A stretch of 64,000 nucleotides of DNA from G963663615 sp963663615. Its GTDB lineage: Bacteria > Bacteroidota > Ignavibacteria > Ignavibacteriales > Melioribacteraceae. Both the position numbers and the translations under genes were made by a program. Below, piece after piece: positions 7,966 to 16,873 of the stretch (positions within the stretch are counted from its first letter, which is position 1; each line of letters starts with the position of its first letter). Below the pieces are notes generated by a model. It had not been told where the DNA came from, ran no database searches, and worked only from the letters and a program-made list of their open reading frames with translations. Location of the stretch: assembly GCA_963663615.1 (NCBI GenBank), contig OY760517.1, positions 3,906,001 through 3,970,000 on the forward strand, written 5' to 3'.

Positions 7966-7974
7966 ACAAAAAAA

Positions 7975-8922
7975 TTAGTCTTCCTGGGCTTCAAGCCATC
8001 TTTCTGCATCAATAGCAGCTTTACAGCCTGAACCAGCAGCAGTAATTGCTTGGCGATAAGTTTTATCGGCAACATCACCGCAAGCAAACACACCTTCAAT
8101 ATTGGTGTAAGTTGAATCGTTTTTAACAAGCAAATAACCTGTTTCATCCATATCCAACTGACCTTCAAACAGTTTGGTATTTGGTTGGTGACCAATTGCT
8201 ATAAAAATACCGTTTATATCCATTTGTTCAATTTCACCTGTTTCGGTATTTTTTAGTTTTACGCCATTAACTGTTTTACGCATACCATCAACTTCACCAA
8301 TAATTTCATCAATTACATAAGGAGTTTTGAAGGTAATTTTTGGATTTTTATTAGCACGGTCAACCATTATTTTTGATCCGCGGAATTCACTTCTTCTATG
8401 AAGCAAAACAACTTCGCTGGCAAAGCGGGTAAGGTAATTAGCTTCTTCAAGAGCAGTATCACCACCACCAACAACAATTATTTTCTGATCCTTGAAAAAG
8501 AATCCGTCACAGGTAGCACAGGCAGAAACACCGTACCCCATAAATTTCTTTTCACTTTCAAGTCCAAGAAGTTTTGCAGATGCACCAGTTGAAACAATAA
8601 CTGAATCGGCAGTATAAACTTCATCGTTGGATTTAACAGTAAACGGGCGTTTTGAAAAATCTACTTCGGTAACTTCCTTAAATACACATTCGGCACCAAA
8701 ACGCTGAACCTGTTTTCTCATAACATCCATAAGTTCCGGACCCTGAATACCATGTTCAAAACCTGGATAGTTTTCAACTTCGGTAGTAATTGTTAACTGA
8801 CCACCAGGCTGTATTCCTTCAAATACAAGTGGATTAAGATTTGCACGTGCTGTATATAATGCTGCGGTTAAACCGGCAGGACCTGAGCCAACAACGATAA
8901 CTTTACGATGATTATCAGCCAT
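7975..8922 (-). CDS. trxB: Thioredoxin reductase
   Basis: FAD- and NADPH-dependent flavoenzyme of 315 residues that reduces thioredoxin. The FAD motif GSGPAG is at residues 12-17, the redox pair CATC gives Cys135 and Cys138, the NADPH motif VVGGGDTALEEA follows, and the second FAD motif GVFACGD is near the C-terminus. I chose the ATG at 8922 over the in-frame ATG at 8934 because the GGAG within the first ATG region sits 7-8 bases before the second. Thioredoxin reductase supplies electrons to class I/II reductases and to peroxiredoxins, but the gene is upstream of, not within, the riboswitch unit. Confidence 0.96.
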   Translation of the reverse strand: MADNHRKVIVVGSGPAGLTAALYTARANLNPLVFEGIQPGGQLTITTEVENYPGFEHGIQGPELMDVMRKQVQRFGAECVFKEVTEVDFSKRPFTVKSNDEVYTADSVIVSTGASAKLLGLESEKKFMGYGVSACATCDGFFFKDQKIIVVGGGDTALEEANYLTRFASEVVLLHRRSEFRGSKIMVDRANKNPKITFKTPYVIDEIIGEVDGMRKTVNGVKLKNTETGEIEQMDINGIFIAIGHQPNTKLFEGQLDMDETGYLLVKNDSTYTNIEGVFACGDVADKTYRQAITAAGSGCKAAIDAERWLEAQED

Positions 8923-9062
8923 TTTTATCTCCATAATAAAATTTATAAATCACATTATTTTTAAAATTACAATTTTTTCTGATAAAATGAGATTCATAAA
9001 TTTAAAATAGGGTTCAGGGGAGGGATTGGGTAAAGAAAGTTTGCTCTCGTTTGGTAAATAGA

Positions 9063-9407
9063 TTATATAAATAAAGTATTTGTATTTAGAACCTCAAATC
9101 GTTTACTGGATTTTATTTTGGCTCTTACTAATTCAGCTTCTTCAATTTTTCTTTTTTCTTCTTCGGATTCTTCACGTAATCTTATTTTATCCATTTTGTA
9201 CTGATAGTATAATTGTTCGGAAATAATATCCTTGGTTTTGGTATCTATCAAGGTCTTGTTATCCACATTCTTGGTGCTTTCGTTTACTCTGTAAGGAACG
9301 GGCTGGTTCTTGCGGAGTTTACTAAGAAAAAAGAAAAAGAGAAAAAGGGTTAAAACACTACCCATTGAAAGTAAAATTGCTGTTGACATTATTTCCGTGT
9401 AATTCAT
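9063..9407 (-). CDS. Small single-pass membrane protein, unknown
   Basis: A 114-residue protein with one N-terminal transmembrane helix (residues about 9-29, very Leu/Phe-rich) followed by a charged cytoplasmic tail with a likely coiled coil (MDKIRLREESEEEKRKIEEA, residues about 72-91). I recognise no family. The ribosome site is weak. It stands alone between trxB and the methyltransferase, all on the minus strand. Composition resembles the surrounding genes, so it is probably genuine. Confidence 0.6.
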   Translation of the reverse strand: MNYTEIMSTAILLSMGSVLTLFLFFFFLSKLRKNQPVPYRVNESTKNVDNKTLIDTKTKDIISEQLYYQYKMDKIRLREESEEEKRKIEEAELVRAKIKSSKRFEVLNTNTLFI

Positions 9408-9534
9408 ATTAATACCATTTTATTTTTGAACCAAATATACAATTCGAATATTACTTGTATGCTAATTCTCGATAAAACCTGATTATAGTTCGATTAAATT
9501 TCCAGCGACACATATAAAGACACATTATCGGAGA

Positions 9535-10134
9535 TCAATCATCCAATATACCCGACAAACGTATTACAGATGCCTGACCAACGTGTTTATCACCCTCATT
9601 TAATTCAACCAATTCTTTTGAGAATATATCAAGCTCAAGTTGATTATAATCAGTATATATTTGCTCGAGGGTATAAAGTAAACTTGTTTCCTTAGGTCCG
9701 CCGCTATTATGTTTTAGCTGATCCCTGTCAAAGGATTCAAGTATTACCCTACCACCGGGAGCAAGTGAATTTACTACATTACGATGGAGTATTTCTCTTT
9801 CATCCTCGGCAAGATGAAGAAAAACCAGTGCAATAGCATCATATTTTATATCTCTCGGGAATGCACTGAGTACATCGCCAAGTATGTAGTTAATTTCAAC
9901 CCCTTGTTCGCTTGCAAATTTAAGAGCCTTGTTTTTTGCCTCTTCACTAAAATCAATACAGGTTACATCCCAGCCAAGTTGAGCTGCAAATACTGCATTT
10001 CTTCCTTCACCATCTCCCGGTAACAGAAGTTTGCCAGGTGTTAATTTCTCTATTTCATGCTTAAAAAACTGATTTGGTTCCTTACCGTAAACAAAATTTT
10101 CTTTGGAAAATCGCTTATCCCAAATTTCTTTCAT
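9535..10134 (-). CDS. SAM-dependent methyltransferase (TehB/thiopurine-like)
   Basis: Class I methyltransferase of 199 residues. The N-terminal WDKRFSKENFVYGKEPNQF is typical of small methyltransferases related to TehB and thiopurine methyltransferases, motif I reads LLPGDGEGRNAVFAA (residues about 36-50), and an acidic CIDFSEEA follows. AGGA lies 6-9 bases before the ATG. The substrate cannot be deduced; members of the group have been linked to tellurite or thiol detoxification. It is a single gene, divergent from the SpoIIE-type phosphatase. Confidence 0.8.
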   Translation of the reverse strand: MKEIWDKRFSKENFVYGKEPNQFFKHEIEKLTPGKLLLPGDGEGRNAVFAAQLGWDVTCIDFSEEAKNKALKFASEQGVEINYILGDVLSAFPRDIKYDAIALVFLHLAEDEREILHRNVVNSLAPGGRVILESFDRDQLKHNSGGPKETSLLYTLEQIYTDYNQLELDIFSKELVELNEGDKHVGQASVIRLSGILDD

Positions 10135-10242
10135 ATTAATCCTGAATCTATTCGCTATTATTATACGTCAAAATGTAAATAAAGTTCTCCGAATTTCGTT
10201 ATATTTTATAAACCTCTATAAATTTTGTGAGTATCATCATAT

Positions 10243-12306
10243 TTGAAATTCTTTATCTTACATACCATTTTACTTGTTTCCCTGCTTTTTGCCAAAAGTG
10301 AAACTATAATAATTTCCCCGGAAACTATTAGTGATGGCAAAATTCTTTCTCTTGCTGAAAATGCAAGATACAGACAGGGTGACAAAAAGCTGTGGGCTGA
10401 GAGGTATTACAATGATTCCCGATGGAGAATTGGTGATACAAGAATTATCCCCGATAGTATTGATAGCAATGTTTGGGATGGTGTAGGCTGGTTCCGTTTT
10501 GAACTTGAAATTGACTCAACTTATTTTGGCGAACCACTTGCCATGCATGTTATACAGGCTGGTGCTTGCGAAATATATTTTAATGGCAAACTTGTTTATA
10601 ATATTGGTTCTCCGGGAAAAAATATTTTTGAAGAGTTACCCCGCTGGGATCAGAAGTACCCAACTATTATTATTCCTTCCAACGAAAAATACCAGACCAT
10701 TGCTGTTCGTTACAGTAACTTTTCAGTAGGTGCTATTAAAGAGTTTGGTTATAAAACCGGGCTTGAAATAAATATTAGCGAACTTGAAGATGGTGTTGAG
10801 TTCAGAGTACAGAACGAAACTATTCTTACTGCACTAACAATCCTCCTTTCTGTTGTACCTGTGCTTTTTGCATTTATTCATCTAATGATGTTCTTTTTCG
10901 ATAAATCGCAAACCGGTAACCTGTTCTTCAGTATTTTCACCTTTTGTATTGGTATTACAAATTTTCTTGAGTTTGCAGCGTTTTCTGCCGAGGGACCTGT
11001 TGAGTTTATTTCAATAAGGCTAATTAATGTTTACCCGATAATTGTTTCAGTAGTGTTCATGCTTCTGTTTTCATACGATAGCTTTAAGGCAAAAATCCCA
11101 AAACATTTTGCACTATTCCTTGTCCTGGGCAGTGGTTTAATTGTTTGGTCATTTTTCCATTTTAACGGGACGGTTTATTATCTGGTTTACATTTTTGCCC
11201 TTATAGCCCTGCTCGAAATTGTACGTATAATTATTGTGGCTTTTAAGAACAAAAAAGTAAAACTAAACTTCCTTATATTCGGATTCCTATTTTTTACTAT
11301 TGCACTTTCGGGACAGGTAATTAGCAAGTTTGGCTTAACTTTACCAATGATGGTTTATCCGCTTTATTATCTTGGTGTTGCCGTACTTATACTTTCAATG
11401 TCTATACACCTTTCGCAAAATTATGCACGTATTAGCAAGGATCTTGAAGCTGAAGTAAAACTGGTAAAAGAGCTCTCAGCTCAAAAACTGGCACAGGAAC
11501 GTGAAGCAAGGGAACGTGAAATTGCCCAAAAAGTTCTTGAGGCTGACAATAAACGTAAAACCCTTGAACTTGCCGAAGCAAGAAAATTGCAAATTTCAAT
11601 GCTGCCAAAATATCTTCCTGATCTTAAGCATATTGATATTGCTACGTTTATTAAAACAGCAACCGAGGTTGGTGGTGACTATTACGATTTTTATATAGAT
11701 AAATACAACGAGCTTGTTCTGGCTATTGGAGATGCTACTGGTCATGGTATGAAAGCAGGAACACTTGTTTCTTCTACTAAAAGCTTGTTTAATGCACTGG
11801 TTAGTGATCATTCACCTCTTGAAATGACAGTTAAGATCAACCGGTCAATTAAAAACATGAACCTTCCATCACTTTACATGGCATTATTGGTAGCAAAATT
11901 TAACTGTAACTCCTTTTCATTTTCTAACTCCGGAATGCCACCAATTTTACATTACGATGCTCAAACAAATGAAATAGCTACAATTATTCAGAAGAGTATG
12001 CCGTTGGGTGCTTTTGCCGAATTTAAGTATCGTGAAACAAAAATAGATTACAGGCAGGGTGATATACTCCTTTTTTCAAGTGATGGTCTGCTGGAACTAT
12101 TCGATAAAAACAATGAAATGCTTGGTATTGATGGTATGATAAACTTCTTCCGTGATTCACTTGATACAGATATTAATGTTGTAAAATCGCGACTTGTAAA
12201 GCAAATACTTGAGAGAAGTAATTACGAATCATTACGTGACGATCTTACATTTATAATTGTAAAAATAAATCACATTCCAAACAGGGAGGAAGAGATTAAC
12301 GGGTAA
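10243..12306 (+). CDS. 7TMR-DISM receptor with SpoIIE/PP2C phosphatase domain
   Basis: Membrane-bound serine phosphatase of 687 residues starting at TTG. Order of parts: signal peptide (about 1-18); extracytoplasmic beta-sandwich with GVGWFRFELEI near 82-92; seven transmembrane helices of the 7TMR-DISM type (about 195-385); a charged coiled coil (about 390-445); and a SpoIIE/PP2C-like catalytic domain with GGDYYDF, IGDATGHGMKAG and FSSDGLLE, which carry the metal-binding Asp residues. Such proteins usually dephosphorylate an anti-anti-sigma factor in a partner-switching cascade; no RsbV/RsbW gene is adjacent, so the target is unknown. The ribosome site before TTG is weak. Confidence 0.88.
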   Translation: MKFFILHTILLVSLLFAKSETIIISPETISDGKILSLAENARYRQGDKKLWAERYYNDSRWRIGDTRIIPDSIDSNVWDGVGWFRFELEIDSTYFGEPLAMHVIQAGACEIYFNGKLVYNIGSPGKNIFEELPRWDQKYPTIIIPSNEKYQTIAVRYSNFSVGAIKEFGYKTGLEINISELEDGVEFRVQNETILTALTILLSVVPVLFAFIHLMMFFFDKSQTGNLFFSIFTFCIGITNFLEFAAFSAEGPVEFISIRLINVYPIIVSVVFMLLFSYDSFKAKIPKHFALFLVLGSGLIVWSFFHFNGTVYYLVYIFALIALLEIVRIIIVAFKNKKVKLNFLIFGFLFFTIALSGQVISKFGLTLPMMVYPLYYLGVAVLILSMSIHLSQNYARISKDLEAEVKLVKELSAQKLAQEREAREREIAQKVLEADNKRKTLELAEARKLQISMLPKYLPDLKHIDIATFIKTATEVGGDYYDFYIDKYNELVLAIGDATGHGMKAGTLVSSTKSLFNALVSDHSPLEMTVKINRSIKNMNLPSLYMALLVAKFNCNSFSFSNSGMPPILHYDAQTNEIATIIQKSMPLGAFAEFKYRETKIDYRQGDILLFSSDGLLELFDKNNEMLGIDGMINFFRDSLDTDINVVKSRLVKQILERSNYESLRDDLTFIIVKINHIPNREEEING

Positions 12307-12322
12307 TCCCTTCCTGATCTTT

Positions 12323-13804
12323 TTATTTCTTCTTAACTATTTCTTCTTTAGTATATTTTTTTGATGCTGCATCTTTAACTGTTAAAAATGCTAATCTTGC
12401 AGTAGCCTCAAAAACTTCAGGGTCTAAAGTTTCAGGCGTATCTTCCGGTACGTGCAAGTATGTGTAACTGTTTTTAGTAACAAAATACAATGTTGGAATA
12501 TTAAGCTGAAAGAATGCTTCTGCATCAGCACCGCCACCCGACCAGGTAACATCTGCCTTGTATTTCACAAACTTCTCATCGTTCTCAACAGCAAACTTAT
12601 ACAGATTTGGAGCTGTACCACCACCTCCAACACGTATGCTGTCTCCATGTCCCACACAATCCATATTTAACATTGCAGCAACTTTTTCAGCTTTTACAGG
12701 TAGATTATCAGCCATAAACTGCGAACCAAACAATCCCGATTCTTCCGCACTAAACAATACAAATATTATTGATCTATCGGTTTTAATATTATTAACAGCG
12801 AATGTTTTTGCAATTTCCATTACTGCGGCAGAGCCGGAAGCATTGTCATTTGCACCCGGAAAATATATATTACCCTGCTTGCCAACATGATCCAAATGAG
12901 CACCAATAATTACGTATTCATCTTTAAGTTGCGGATCGTTTCCTTTAAGCATTCCGGCAATATTGGAAGTTACTTTCTCTTTTGTAAAGCTTGCGTTAAT
13001 TTTAAGGTTAACCTTGTTTTTTAAGTCGAAGGAGTGTGGCTGTTTAGTTTCTTCTGTCCATTTCTCCATATGCTTAAGAGACATTGCAGTACCCTTGAAC
13101 AAGTTAGCAGCAACCTTGTGGGAAACATGTACCTGCGGAAAATCTTCATCCTGAACACCTTCACCCGAAACTACAGATCCAATCATTCTATCCCATTTAT
13201 CATCTTTGGTAGTTGAAACCATCAGCAAACCAATTGCACCTTTATCGGCAGCAACTTTTGCTTTGTGACGCGGTAAAGCGGAAGTCCAGTTTTTCTCATC
13301 AATTTTCCATTTTGGGTTTTTCTTGAATACAAGAACAACCTTGCCCTTAACATCAACATCAGCATAATCATCATAACCAAGTTCAGGAGCTGATATACCG
13401 TAACCACAATAAACAACCTCGGTTGTAAGGTCGGCAGAACCTGTAAATCCGCGGCAGATAAAATCTTCCCCTATTTTGTAACCGGTTGAATTGTTATCGG
13501 TATCAATAACATCCAGTACAAGAGGTTCATTTATTTTATTATACTCAACATTAAACTCCTGAAAATAGCTACCGTTAAAAACCGGTTTAAGTCCATACTC
13601 AACAAAATTATTTTTAACAAAATTTGCTGCCTTGTTATACCCTTTACTCCCTGCTAATCTGCCTTCAAGTTCATCGCTGGCAAAATAGTTAACAGTTTTA
13701 ACAAGATTGTTGCCGGTAATTTGTTTGTAAACATCGTCCGCATTACCTCCAAAAACAAGGAATGAAACAAAAACAAAAAGAGAAATTTTAAGTGCTGTTT
13801 TCAT
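12323..13804 (-). CDS. Secreted M28-family zinc peptidase with PA domain
   Basis: Exported aminopeptidase-like protein of 493 residues. A signal peptide (about 1-22) is followed by an N-terminal cap, a protease-associated (PA) insertion (about 110-260), and an M28 zinc-peptidase core with AHLDH, GANDNASGSAA, FSAEESGLFGS and MLNMDCVG, which supply His, Asp and Glu ligands of the two-zinc site. It probably releases N-terminal amino acids in the periplasm or outside the cell. The ATG overlaps the stop of the nitrilase-type gene by 4 bases (ATGA), so the two are coupled. Confidence 0.9.
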   Translation of the reverse strand: MKTALKISLFVFVSFLVFGGNADDVYKQITGNNLVKTVNYFASDELEGRLAGSKGYNKAANFVKNNFVEYGLKPVFNGSYFQEFNVEYNKINEPLVLDVIDTDNNSTGYKIGEDFICRGFTGSADLTTEVVYCGYGISAPELGYDDYADVDVKGKVVLVFKKNPKWKIDEKNWTSALPRHKAKVAADKGAIGLLMVSTTKDDKWDRMIGSVVSGEGVQDEDFPQVHVSHKVAANLFKGTAMSLKHMEKWTEETKQPHSFDLKNKVNLKINASFTKEKVTSNIAGMLKGNDPQLKDEYVIIGAHLDHVGKQGNIYFPGANDNASGSAAVMEIAKTFAVNNIKTDRSIIFVLFSAEESGLFGSQFMADNLPVKAEKVAAMLNMDCVGHGDSIRVGGGGTAPNLYKFAVENDEKFVKYKADVTWSGGGADAEAFFQLNIPTLYFVTKNSYTYLHVPEDTPETLDPEVFEATARLAFLTVKDAASKKYTKEEIVKKK

Positions 13805-15387
13805 AAGTCAGTGGTCCATTGTGTATTATATAAATCATTTCTTTTATCAACAAAATTTGTAACCGAGCCAAGTTGTCTTGTCTTTCTTAAAAGGTCAATA
13901 TCTACCGAGCCCATAACAACGGTTTCGGTATTTTCCTCAGCTTCGGAAAGTACGCCATCGGCAGAAAAGTGTAAATCGACAGGAGTAAAAATAAAGGAAC
14001 CAGCTTGCATTGACTGGTATTCCGGTAATTGCAAATTACCTATACCACCCGCACCTGCAACAAATATCTGGTTTTCAATTGCCCTGGCAGCAGCCACCGT
14101 TTTATATCTTTCCAGTGCATAAGCATCACCAGCGGCAAAAGGGGAAAGTATAATTTGTGCACCATTTTCGGCAAGCTTACGGATTACTTCGGGGAATAAC
14201 AAATCGTAACCGCATACTAATGCCAAATTTGCATACTCGGTTGTAATAACATTTAATCTGTTTCCTGCTGTAATATTTTGTCCTTTTTCAAAGTTACCAA
14301 GGTGTATCTTATCTTGCCTTTCAGTATTTCCATTGGCACAAAAGAGCATTGAAGAAACAGTTAGCCTGTTCTCAATTTTATTTATGATACCACCAACAGC
14401 AACATCAATATTAAATTTTTTCGCCAATTGTATAAAATCATGTGTAACTCTGCCGGTTATTTCCAGTACATTTTTAATAAATGAATTTTGCTTTCCCTCA
14501 GCAAAGTGCTGTTTGTTATGTAGGGGTAGGTATTCAGGGAACAGGATAAGTCTGCTTTTATGTGAAGCAGCCAGACTAATATAATACCTGCATTGTTCAA
14601 GGAACCTGTCGTAGTTTGCAACCGGTTTGAAGTTGTATTGAACAACGCACATTTTAACAGGTTTGTAGCTACTTTTTGCAATTACAATATTTTCCTTATA
14701 ATTGTAATTTTTCCATTCAAGAACAACCTCAATATCATTTACAATATCATCAGGTGAGTGTAATGGAGCAAAGTTTTCGGAAAGCAAGGCTTTCAGGAAA
14801 AGTTCGGTACTATCATTCAATTGTCCAATGTCATCTTCAGGTATCAAATCAAGTTCAACAAGCCTGCTTTTTGGGGTATCAACTATAATATAGATATTTT
14901 TCAGATTGAGTTTACACACCGATTTTTTTAGCTGGCTTAAGGTTTCCCTGGCACAAGTATAATCCAGATATTCATTATTTAGCATCCAATTGTATATAAA
15001 AATCGAATCGCCATCGCGTGTATGCTCCGAAATATAACCGTTAGGAAAATCACGAATAAAGTCGTCTGTTTTTTTGTAATAAGCCGAATTGACAAGAAAA
15101 CTGCTAAAAGCTAACACCAGTTCGTTTGAATAAGCACAACAAATTTGCCCCTCCGGGAAAAAAATAAGAGAGTTTTCATAATCCTGTCTGCTAACAGGTT
15201 TGGGAACCTGTTGTAAACCGGCAAGCTTTTTATAGCTCAGAAAATCTTCAATATAAAGACTACGGTATTTTTTTACGGGATACATTATAGTTTTCCAAAA
15301 GATCAGTATCCCAAAATTGCAAAAAAAGATGAATAATGAAAGGGTAATTAAAGTTACAAAAACTACATATTGTAATTTTTGTAACAT
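13801..15387 (-). CDS. Membrane-anchored nitrilase-family amidohydrolase with degenerate GNAT-like domain
   Basis: Protein of 528 residues. An N-terminal hydrophobic helix (about 8-31) is followed by a region (about 50-230) resembling the GNAT domain of bifunctional GNAT/carbon-nitrogen hydrolases: FFPEGQ, a central beta strand, and NGYISEHTRDGDSIF. Where those proteins have the acetyl-CoA loop (R-G-x-G-x-G type), this one has YLDYTCAR, so acetyl transfer is unlikely. The C-terminal carbon-nitrogen hydrolase domain keeps its triad: Glu285 (FPEY), Lys360 (DKIHLG) and Cys392 (VCGYD). It is translationally coupled to the M28 peptidase. Substrate unknown; the GNAT relation is my inference. Confidence 0.82.
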   Translation of the reverse strand: MLQKLQYVVFVTLITLSLFIFFCNFGILIFWKTIMYPVKKYRSLYIEDFLSYKKLAGLQQVPKPVSRQDYENSLIFFPEGQICCAYSNELVLAFSSFLVNSAYYKKTDDFIRDFPNGYISEHTRDGDSIFIYNWMLNNEYLDYTCARETLSQLKKSVCKLNLKNIYIIVDTPKSRLVELDLIPEDDIGQLNDSTELFLKALLSENFAPLHSPDDIVNDIEVVLEWKNYNYKENIVIAKSSYKPVKMCVVQYNFKPVANYDRFLEQCRYYISLAASHKSRLILFPEYLPLHNKQHFAEGKQNSFIKNVLEITGRVTHDFIQLAKKFNIDVAVGGIINKIENRLTVSSMLFCANGNTERQDKIHLGNFEKGQNITAGNRLNVITTEYANLALVCGYDLLFPEVIRKLAENGAQIILSPFAAGDAYALERYKTVAAARAIENQIFVAGAGGIGNLQLPEYQSMQAGSFIFTPVDLHFSADGVLSEAEENTETVVMGSVDIDLLRKTRQLGSVTNFVDKRNDLYNTQWTTDL

Positions 15388-15688
15388 ATTTACTAAACAG
15401 ATTTGAATACTATTAACTGTTGCGACGGTAAATATTTTTAACTTTAGGGAATATTATTATAACATTTCAGTTAAAACAATTTGTAGAACAATAGTTTAAT
15501 TTAACAATCAGGAATTCATTTAACCAAAAATTGCTATTTTAAACCAGCAACAATATAATTTTGTCTAAATTAGTAGAAAAAACTCTTTTTATACATTTTT
15601 TTATTTAGATATTGTATAAATTATATTATGTTTGTGGAACAGGTTAATTACCGGGGAAAATCATTTAATCAAATCTATGAGGATGTAT
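15388..15688. other. Divergent intergenic region
   Basis: A ~300-base AT-rich region between the minus-strand nitrilase-type gene and the plus-strand lipoprotein gene. It must hold both promoters. I see no convincing hairpin, repeat or ORF beyond an upstream in-frame extension of the lipoprotein gene. Confidence 0.5.
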
Positions 15689-16249
15689 ATGTTAAAACGT
15701 TTTGCAATTCTATTACTTGCTGTACTTGTTTTTGCGTGCGGCAAAACAGAAAAGAAAGAAGCTAAAGCAGCCGAAATGAAAGCTGAAGTTGTTGAAATAC
15801 AGCTTGATTCACTTTTTGCCCACATGGAAGATATGGTTGGCAAAACAGTTAAAATTGAAGGTACTATTGTGCATACATGTCAGCATGGTGGTAAAAGAGC
15901 ACATGTTGTAGGTACCAATCCCGATAGAAAACTTCGTTTGGAAACTACCGACAATGTAGAAAAATTCAACAAGGAAATGGAAGGTAGTGAAGTTGTTGCC
16001 GAAGGTGTTGTAATTGAACAGATTATTGATGAAGCTTACCTTGCCAAATGGGAAAGCGACATGAAAGAAGCTGGTGAATCAAAACAGGAACTTCATGAAG
16101 GTCATAAAAAAGAACATGAAGGTATGACCGAACAGGAAGAAAATATGGCAAAAATTGAAGCTTACAGAAAAATACTTAAAGAAAAAGGTGTTGAAAAACT
16201 TGAATACCATTGGGTTGATTGTACAAAATATACTCTTAAGGAAAAATAA
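15689..16249 (+). CDS. Lipoprotein with probable metal-binding OB-like domain
   Basis: A 186-residue lipoprotein. The lipobox LVFACG lies at the end of a short signal peptide, and the mature protein starts with a Lys/Glu/Ala-rich linker. The middle part (VGKTVKIEGTIVHTCQHGGK, ending in EGVVIEQ) looks like an OB-fold beta-barrel strand pattern with a Cys/His/Gly motif, and the C-terminal part is His/Glu-rich (HEGHKKEHEG). The ATG at 15689 is preferred because GAGG lies 6 bases upstream; the frame is open further to 15632. It overlaps the next gene by one base (TAATG). Function unknown. Confidence 0.7.
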   Translation: MLKRFAILLLAVLVFACGKTEKKEAKAAEMKAEVVEIQLDSLFAHMEDMVGKTVKIEGTIVHTCQHGGKRAHVVGTNPDRKLRLETTDNVEKFNKEMEGSEVVAEGVVIEQIIDEAYLAKWESDMKEAGESKQELHEGHKKEHEGMTEQEENMAKIEAYRKILKEKGVEKLEYHWVDCTKYTLKEK

Positions 16250-16791
16250 TGAAGTGGCGTAAATGGAACCGAATTATACACCGTGACGTAAGTTATTTCT
16301 TTTTCGGGATGGTTATTATTTACGCCCTTTCCGGTATTGCACTTAACCATATGCGAGACTGGAATCCGAGCTATATTATTTCCACTGAAGAAAAAACTGC
16401 TAATTTTGACAGTACTAAAACCGAGTTAACGGAATCGGAAGTATTAAATATTCTTGCAATGTTTGATGAGCAGGATAATTACAAAAAACATTATTACCCT
16501 GGTAAAAATCAGTGCAAGGTGTTTTTAAATGGTGGCTCGCTTGTTATCGACCTTAAAACAGGCAAGTTGTTCCTGGAGAAAGTTACTCGCCGTCCAATAT
16601 TCTTTCAGGCTAACTATCTTCACTATAATCCTAACGAGTGGTGGACTGTCTATTCCGATATATTTTGTGTTAGTCTTATTCTCGTTGCTATTACCGGTCT
16701 GTTTATCATTAAAGGTAAAAACGGATTAAAATGGCGTGGTACAATTTTAATTGTACTCGGAATGATTATACCAATTTTGTTTTTATTGTAA
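16249..16791 (+). CDS. PepSY-associated transmembrane protein
   Basis: Inner-membrane protein of 180 residues with an N-terminal helix (about 14-36) containing the conserved start KWNRIIHRDVSYFFFGMVIIY, an extracytoplasmic domain with a VIDLKTGKL strand pattern as in PepSY domains, and two C-terminal helices (about 133-178). His11 and His32 could be heme ligands as in the related PepSY-TM family. It is translationally coupled (TAATG) to the lipoprotein upstream, so the two likely act together, possibly in metal or electron handling at the membrane; that is inference. Confidence 0.75.
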   Translation: MKWRKWNRIIHRDVSYFFFGMVIIYALSGIALNHMRDWNPSYIISTEEKTANFDSTKTELTESEVLNILAMFDEQDNYKKHYYPGKNQCKVFLNGGSLVIDLKTGKLFLEKVTRRPIFFQANYLHYNPNEWWTVYSDIFCVSLILVAITGLFIIKGKNGLKWRGTILIVLGMIIPILFLL

Positions 16792-16815
16792 CATGTAACA
16801 ATATAAATTTTTAAT

Positions 16816-16865
16816 AAAACCTTCAATGTACAATCTGCTTAAGTGAACATTGAAGGTTTTTTTAT
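16816..16865. terminator. Bidirectional intrinsic terminator
   Basis: Fourteen-base inverted repeat AAAACCTTCAATGT (16816-16829) / ACATTGAAGGTTTT (16847-16860) flanked by T-runs in both directions. It separates the plus-strand PepSY gene from the convergent minus-strand efflux operon. Confidence 0.85.
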
Positions 16866-16873
16866 ATACTATT

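Noticed and set aside
7842..7974. Second hairpin as an ordinary terminator of trxB
   Set aside because: No T-run follows on the minus strand, and the stem, loop and flank match the copy after nrdG, so a repeat is more likely; a terminator role is not excluded.
8923..8934. Upstream ATG of trxB
   Set aside because: The GGAG ribosome site overlaps this ATG and fits the next ATG at 8922.
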